From positions 1 through 64,000 of the forward strand of contig CAJTEE010000011.1 of assembly GCA_910575275.1 (NCBI GenBank): 64,000 nucleotides of DNA, written 5' to 3'. A program made the position numbers and the translations under genes. The notes under the pieces are model-generated. The model had not been told where the DNA came from. It saw only the letters and a list, made by a program, of their open reading frames with translations, and did not search any database. Origin of the DNA: Lachnospiraceae bacterium. GTDB lineage: Bacteria; Bacillota; Clostridia; Lachnospirales; Lachnospiraceae. Shown piece after piece: positions 59,620-64,000 of the stretch (within the stretch, counting starts at the first letter, position 1; every line of letters begins with the position of its first letter).

Positions 59620-60726
59620 ATGAGCAAGCGATATGACTGTCTTCTGGTAGGCAGCGGCCTGTTTGCCGGTGTGTTTGCCTGGCACGCCAAAAAGGAGGGG
59701 AAGCGCTGCCTGGTGTTGGAAAAACGGGATCATCTGGGCGGCAACATTTATTGCGAGGAGACGGAAGGGATCCATGTCCACAAATATGGCGCCCATATCT
59801 TCCACACCAGCAATAAGGAGGTTTGGAACTTCGTCAACAGCCTTGTGGAGTTCAACCGTTATACCAACAGCCCGATCGCCAATTACAAGGGCGAGATGTA
59901 CAACCTGCCGTTTAATATGAATACGTTCAGCCGTATGTGGCAGATCTCGACGCCCGAGGAGGCCAGACAGATCATAAACGAGCAGAGGAAGGTCATAAAG
60001 GGCGAGCCGAAGAATCTGGAGGAGCAGGCGGTCAGCCTCGTGGGTACCCATATCTATCAGAAGCTCGTCAAGGGCTATACGGAAAAGCAGTGGGGACGGG
60101 ACTGCAAGGATCTCCCGGCGTTTATCATCAAGCGTTTGCCGGTCCGTTTTACGTATGACAACAACTATTTTAACGATCTCTACCAGGGCATCCCGATCGG
60201 CGGCTACAATGCGATCACAGAAAAGCTGTTTGAAGGCTGTGACGTGCGTCTGAATACCGATTATCTGGAAGACAAGGCAGCCTGGGACGAGATGGCCTCC
60301 AAAATCGTCTATACCGGCACGATCGACCGCTATTTTGATTACCAGTTTGGAAAACTCGAATACCGGAGCCTGCGGTTTGAGACGGAGACTCTGGACACAG
60401 ACAACTTCCAGGGCAACGCGGTCGTCAATTATACGGACCGTGAGACGCCCTATACGCGGATCATCGAGCACAAGCACTTCGAGTTCGGAACACAGGAGAA
60501 GACGGTGATCACAAGGGAGTATCCGGCGGAGTGGTCGGAGGGGATGGAGCCGTATTATCCGGTCAACGATGAGAAAAATCAGGAGCTCTACCGGAAATAT
60601 GCGGCGCTCGCCAAAGACGAGACACGGGTGATCTTCGGAGGCCGTTTGGCGGAGTATAAATATTACGATATGGACAAAGTGATCGAATCGGCGTTTGCCT
60701 GTGTGAAAAAGGAGCAATGGAAGTAA
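59620..60726 (+). CDS. glf: UDP-galactopyranose mutase
   Basis: A 368-residue flavoenzyme that turns UDP-galactopyranose into UDP-galactofuranose. FAD-binding start CLLVGSGLFAGVFAWHAKKE with KRDHLGGNIYCEE. Substrate-site motifs are HKYGAHIFHTSNKEVWNFVN, YTEKQWG and RFTYDNNYFNDLYQGIPIGG. Length is normal. It implies galactofuranose in a surface polymer. It overlaps the flippase gene by ten bases. Confidence 0.95.
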   Translation: MSKRYDCLLVGSGLFAGVFAWHAKKEGKRCLVLEKRDHLGGNIYCEETEGIHVHKYGAHIFHTSNKEVWNFVNSLVEFNRYTNSPIANYKGEMYNLPFNMNTFSRMWQISTPEEARQIINEQRKVIKGEPKNLEEQAVSLVGTHIYQKLVKGYTEKQWGRDCKDLPAFIIKRLPVRFTYDNNYFNDLYQGIPIGGYNAITEKLFEGCDVRLNTDYLEDKAAWDEMASKIVYTGTIDRYFDYQFGKLEYRSLRFETETLDTDNFQGNAVVNYTDRETPYTRIIEHKHFEFGTQEKTVITREYPAEWSEGMEPYYPVNDEKNQELYRKYAALAKDETRVIFGGRLAEYKYYDMDKVIESAFACVKKEQWK

Positions 60727-62000
60727 TAGCACGCCTGCTGATCGGCAGGGAATCGGAAAACCCGGAAAAACGAAATGTCATCTGGAACATGATCGGAAGC
60801 TTTCTCTACGCGTTCGCCTCGATGGTCTTAACGATCGCGGTCGTACAGATCGTGGGCGAGGATGCCGGCGGGATTTTTACGTTTGCATTCACGACCTTCG
60901 GGCAGCATATGTTCATGGCGGCATACTTTGGCATCCGGCCGTTTCAGATCACCGATACAGGAAACCGGTATTCTTTTGGGGAATATTTGGGGCTGCGGCT
61001 TTTGACATGCGTGGGGGCATTGGGCGTCGGCCTGCTGTATGTATTCTGGAACACATATACCTTTACGAAGGCGGCCACGGTATTTCTAATGGTGGCGTAC
61101 AAGGTGATCGACGCGCTGGCCGACACCTACGAGGCAGAGTTTCAGCGGCAGGGAAAACTGTATTTGACCGGAAAATCGAACGCATTCCGGACGCTGCTTT
61201 CCATCTTTGTCTTCCTTTCGGTGCTTGCGGTGACGAAGGCGCTGGTTTTTTCCTGTGTATGGGCGGTCCTTGCGCAGGCGTTTGGCTTTTTCCTCTTTGA
61301 TGCATGGCTGCTTCCCAGACTTCCCGGTGTGGACTGGAGCGTGAGAAAAGGGAAAAAATGGGCCCTTCTTAAGGACAATACGCTGCTGTTTGTTTCGGTG
61401 ATTCTTGACTTTTATGTATTTTCCGCCTCCAAATATGCGGTGGAGGCTTGTATGCAGGATAAGGATATGGCGGTCTACGGCGCCATTTTCATGCCGACCA
61501 GTGTGATCAATCTGGCGGCCGGATTTGTGATCCGTCCCTATCTTACAAGGCTTTCGATTGGCTGGGAGCGCGGGGAGCGAAAGAAATTCACGCACACGAT
61601 CCTGAAGCTGGCGGCGGTCATCACAGGGCTCGCGTTACTTGCAGTCCTTGGCGCCTGGTTTTTGGGAATCCCGGTGTTAAGCCGTCTGTATCCGAAGCTT
61701 CGGCATGCGCTTTTGGAGTGCCGTCCGGCGCTTCTTTTGATCATCTTAGGCGGTGCCTTTAATGCCTATATGAACCTGTTTTATTATTCTCTGGTCATCA
61801 TGAAACAGCAGCGGCTTATTTTTGCAGGCTACGGGCTCGTGGCAGCGTTTGCGCTTTTGTCTGCAAACCGGTTTGTAAAACGGGGCGGGATCCTTGGCGG
61901 GGCCCTCGTGTACCTGGCGCTGATGGCGGCTCTGGCCGCGGTCTTTGGCCTGCTCGTGTTCGTGCTTGTTCAAAAAAAGAAACGGGAGGAGTGTGTATGA
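60717..62000 (+). CDS. Polysaccharide flippase (Wzx/MATE-like)
   Basis: A 427-residue membrane protein with about twelve spans, arranged as in the polysaccharide-transport branch of the MOP superfamily. N-terminal NVIWNMIGSFLYAFASMVLT is the typical first span. It probably flips lipid-linked sugar units made by neighbouring enzymes. Both a flippase and an ABC exporter (63719) are present, so two glycans may be made. Confidence 0.85.
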   Translation: MEVIARLLIGRESENPEKRNVIWNMIGSFLYAFASMVLTIAVVQIVGEDAGGIFTFAFTTFGQHMFMAAYFGIRPFQITDTGNRYSFGEYLGLRLLTCVGALGVGLLYVFWNTYTFTKAATVFLMVAYKVIDALADTYEAEFQRQGKLYLTGKSNAFRTLLSIFVFLSVLAVTKALVFSCVWAVLAQAFGFFLFDAWLLPRLPGVDWSVRKGKKWALLKDNTLLFVSVILDFYVFSASKYAVEACMQDKDMAVYGAIFMPTSVINLAAGFVIRPYLTRLSIGWERGERKKFTHTILKLAAVITGLALLAVLGAWFLGIPVLSRLYPKLRHALLECRPALLLIILGGAFNAYMNLFYYSLVIMKQQRLIFAGYGLVAAFALLSANRFVKRGGILGGALVYLALMAALAAVFGLLVFVLVQKKKREECV

Positions 62001-62947
62001 GGAACAGGAATGAGAAAAAAGTGGATATCATCATTCCGGTCTGCCGCCCGGGGAGGCGTTTTTTTGAGCTTCTTCGCAGACTTTCGGCGCAGACGCAGCC
62101 GGTAAACCGCTTCCTTGTCATCAACACGGGGGAGGAGGAATGGCCCCGCATTCTTGAGGAGGCGAACGCGTATGGTTTTCTTCCGGACAATCTGGCGGTC
62201 TGGCATGTGACAAGGGAGAATTTTGACCATGGGGCGACGCGCCACTTTGGAATCGAGCAGTCGGATGCGGAGATCTGTGTCTGCATGACGCAGGATGCAC
62301 TTCCGGCGGATAACAGGCTTCTGGAAAAGCTCGTGCAGGCGCTCTTAAAGAATCCGACAGCGGCCGTGGCCTATGCGAGGCAGCTTGCCGACCCGGGGAG
62401 CGGGCCGATCGAGCGTTACACACGCCGGTTCAATTACCCGGCCGAAAGCCTTGTCAAGACGAAAGCAGATCTTGACCGGCTTGGGATCAAGACATATTTT
62501 TGTTCCGATGTGTGTGCGGCCTACAGACGGGAGACGTACCTGGTTTTGGGCGGCTTTATCAGGCGGACAATCTTTAACGAGGACATGATCTTTGCAGCAA
62601 AGGCCATTGGTGCGGGCTATGCGGTCTGCTATGCGGCCGACGCGAGAGTGTTCCATTCGCATACCTATACAATCCGGGAGCAGCTCCGGCGTAATTTTGA
62701 CCTCGGGGTATCCCAGGCGGATCATCCGGAGGTGTTTTTGGGGCTGCGCTCCGAGGGGGAGGGACTTCGCCTCGTGCGGCAGACAGCCGTATATCTGAAA
62801 AAACGCGGTGAGGCCAAACAGATCCCCGGGCTGTTTTTACAGAGCGGCGCCAAATACGTCGGCTACCGGCTCGGAAAGAGCTACAGACGGCTCCCCGCCT
62901 TTCTGATCCGGCATCTTACGTTGAACGCGAACTATTGGAGAAGGTAA
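61997..62947 (+). CDS. GT2 glycosyltransferase (rhamnosyltransferase-like)
   Basis: A 316-residue GT-A fold enzyme: VDIIIPVCRPGRRFFELLRR, the rhamnosyltransferase-type motif NFDHGATRHFG near residue 75, CMTQDALP (metal/nucleotide site) and IFNEDMIFAAKAI (catalytic ED). It likely adds rhamnose, in agreement with rfbC next door. GGGAGG lies before ATG 61997, which overlaps the flippase end by four bases. Confidence 0.85.
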   Translation: MRNRNEKKVDIIIPVCRPGRRFFELLRRLSAQTQPVNRFLVINTGEEEWPRILEEANAYGFLPDNLAVWHVTRENFDHGATRHFGIEQSDAEICVCMTQDALPADNRLLEKLVQALLKNPTAAVAYARQLADPGSGPIERYTRRFNYPAESLVKTKADLDRLGIKTYFCSDVCAAYRRETYLVLGGFIRRTIFNEDMIFAAKAIGAGYAVCYAADARVFHSHTYTIREQLRRNFDLGVSQADHPEVFLGLRSEGEGLRLVRQTAVYLKKRGEAKQIPGLFLQSGAKYVGYRLGKSYRRLPAFLIRHLTLNANYWRR

Positions 62948-63082
62948 GGAACAGGGAAGCTATCTGAACTGTTACGGGCAGGTACGATTTGCGTCTGTTT
63001 AGTATTGTCAGCCCGAGGTTCTGGTGGTATATTAAAAAACAGAGCTTTTAGGCGCACACTTCTTGAAAAGAGAGGAAAAGAA

Positions 63083-63658
63083 ATGGGAAAGATTCAGGTA
63101 ACCCCCTGTATGGTGGAAGGGAAGACGATCGAGGGACTCTTTGTAATTGAGCCGACCGTATTCAAGGATGAACGTGGATACTTTGTGGAGACATATAACC
63201 AGAATGACTTCAGAGAGGCAGGGCTTGACATGGTATTTGTGCAGGACAACCAGTCCATGTCGGTGCGGGGAGTGCTCCGCGGCCTGCATTATCAGAAACA
63301 GTTCCCCCAGGGAAAGCTGGTGCGCGCCGTGAGAGGAGCGGTGTTCGACGTGGCAGTGGATCTGCGGACGCATTCGGCCACCTATGGGAAATGGTTCGGC
63401 GTCGAGCTCTCGGCGGAGAACAAAAAGCAGTTTTACATTCCCGAGGGCTTTGCGCACGGCTTTCTGGTGCTGTCCGACGAGGCAGAGTTTGCCTACAAAT
63501 GTACGGATTTTTACCATCCGGGAGACGAGGGCGGTGTCCGTTGGGATGATCCGACCATCGGCATTAAGTGGCCCATCGAGGACGGGATGCGGCTTATCAT
63601 CTCGGAGAAGGACACGAAGTGGGGCGGCTTTGCAAAGACATTCAAATTTGAGCGATAG
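63083..63658 (+). CDS. rfbC: dTDP-4-dehydrorhamnose 3,5-epimerase
   Basis: A 191-residue cupin epimerase for dTDP-L-rhamnose: FKDERGYFVETYNQNDF, VLRGLHYQKQFPQGKLVRAV (catalytic His), IPEGFAHGFLVLSDEAEFAY and WDDPTIGIKWP. Normal length. Start ATG follows GAGAGGAAAAG. The upstream 130 bases hold no gene. Other rhamnose genes (rfbA, B, D) are not in the window. Confidence 0.95.
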   Translation: MGKIQVTPCMVEGKTIEGLFVIEPTVFKDERGYFVETYNQNDFREAGLDMVFVQDNQSMSVRGVLRGLHYQKQFPQGKLVRAVRGAVFDVAVDLRTHSATYGKWFGVELSAENKKQFYIPEGFAHGFLVLSDEAEFAYKCTDFYHPGDEGGVRWDDPTIGIKWPIEDGMRLIISEKDTKWGGFAKTFKFER

Positions 63659-63718
63659 GGCTGTCAGAAAGCAAGTTTCAGACACGCTCTGATATGAGAC
63701 GGGAAGGATTGTTTTTTC

Positions 63719-64000
63719 GTGAAATATATGATTTCTTTGGTCAGGGAGCTGGTTGACAAAAGGCGACTTTTGTGGGAACTCTCCAAAGCGGATTTTAAGA
63801 AGCGCTTTGTGGGCTCGTATTTCGGGGTGATCTGGATGTTCATTCAGCCGGTGGTAACGGTTTTGATCTACTGGCTGATTTTTGGACCGATCGGCTTTAA
63901 AAGCGCCCCCCCGGTCCCGAATGCGTCGTATGTCCAGTGGCTTGTGCCCGGCATCGCGCCGTGGTTTTTCTTTTCCGAGGCGTTAAACGTGGGGACCGGC
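63719..64000 (+). CDS. Polysaccharide ABC exporter permease (partial)
   Basis: The first 94 codons of an ABC-2 type permease of the Wzm/TagG/RfbA group: LLWELSKADFKKRFVGSYFG then VIWMFIQPVVTVLIYWLIFG, the typical start of this family. The gene runs off the window end. GTG 63719 (or ATG 63728) follows AAGGA. Its ATPase partner should lie just to the right. Confidence 0.88.
   Translation, partial: MKYMISLVRELVDKRRLLWELSKADFKKRFVGSYFGVIWMFIQPVVTVLIYWLIFGPIGFKSAPPVPNASYVQWLVPGIAPWFFFSEALNVGTG

Noticed and set aside
1-64000. tRNA, rRNA and known riboswitch search by eye
   Set aside because: No cloverleaf, rRNA or recognisable riboswitch core was seen; a covariance-model scan was not possible.

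Overview
The window is from a low-to-mid GC Firmicute, most likely a Lachnospiraceae or related gut clostridium. This rests on the strong AAGGAGG ribosome sites, the Clostridia-type mobile elements (MobC/MobP and MobA/MobL relaxases, TnpW/TnpV, TndX-like serine recombinases, Maff2/PrgI/VirB4/CD1108-type conjugation genes) and a chromosomal part with a Csp-like subtilase, ClpX, HtrA and surface-polysaccharide genes. No rRNA, tRNA or CRISPR array was recognised.

Positions 1-33.4 kb are stacked mobile DNA. A GC-rich conjugative element has its small membrane-protein gene maff2 split. The 5' part is at 111-233 and the 3' part at 21660-21740. Between them lie about 21.4 kb of foreign DNA made of two mobilizable modules. 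Module A (about 0.3-11.9 kb) holds a GntR/ABC-transporter cassette, a sigma/HTH regulator pair, oriT, mobC and relaxase, a Cys-rich protein, a Rep-like initiator, a DnaC-like ATPase, TnpW, a large serine recombinase, an XRE regulator, TnpV and a DUF1835 protein. Module B (about 11.9-21.6 kb) holds an XRE regulator, a Rep-like initiator, a DUF3847 protein, a seven-copy iteron array, a deaminase plus metallo-beta-lactamase-fold cargo pair, oriT, MobA/MobL, a CHC2 zinc-finger protein, a VirE-type ATPase and a second large serine recombinase ending at the right junction. Beyond the junction the host element resumes with VirB6-like, SpoVG-like, PrgI, VirB4, a CD1108/NlpC-P60 hydrolase, DUF4315, DUF4366, Cys-rich proteins, MobC, a SieB-like gene on the opposite strand, a relaxase and a three-hairpin oriT candidate. 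Nine copies of one palindrome are scattered through this host element, five of them placed just before a ribosome binding site.

Positions 33.4-39.9 kb carry an XRE regulator and a MerR/excisionase-type HTH protein, then a response regulator, histidine kinase and FtsX-type ABC exporter, which look like an antimicrobial-peptide sensing and detoxification set. A further ABC ATPase follows. From 39.9 to 43.7 kb the DNA is decayed: a broken aldo/keto reductase, a truncated lipoprotein, a broken membrane protein, and one intact alpha/beta hydrolase.

From 43.7 kb the DNA looks like ordinary chromosome: an EFR1-type flavodoxin/ferredoxin, a DUF2130 protein, a DUF6323 protein, and a LysR regulator divergent from pcp-DUF969-DUF979-glsA. 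The last looks like an uptake and breakdown route for pyroglutamyl peptides and glutamine. Then come a hypothetical gene, ung, uppP, an HtrA protease with a structured leader, clpX and a convergent S8 protease. The window ends in a surface-glycan locus: lspA-like gene, glf, flippase, rhamnosyltransferase-type GT2, rfbC and the start of a polysaccharide ABC exporter permease.
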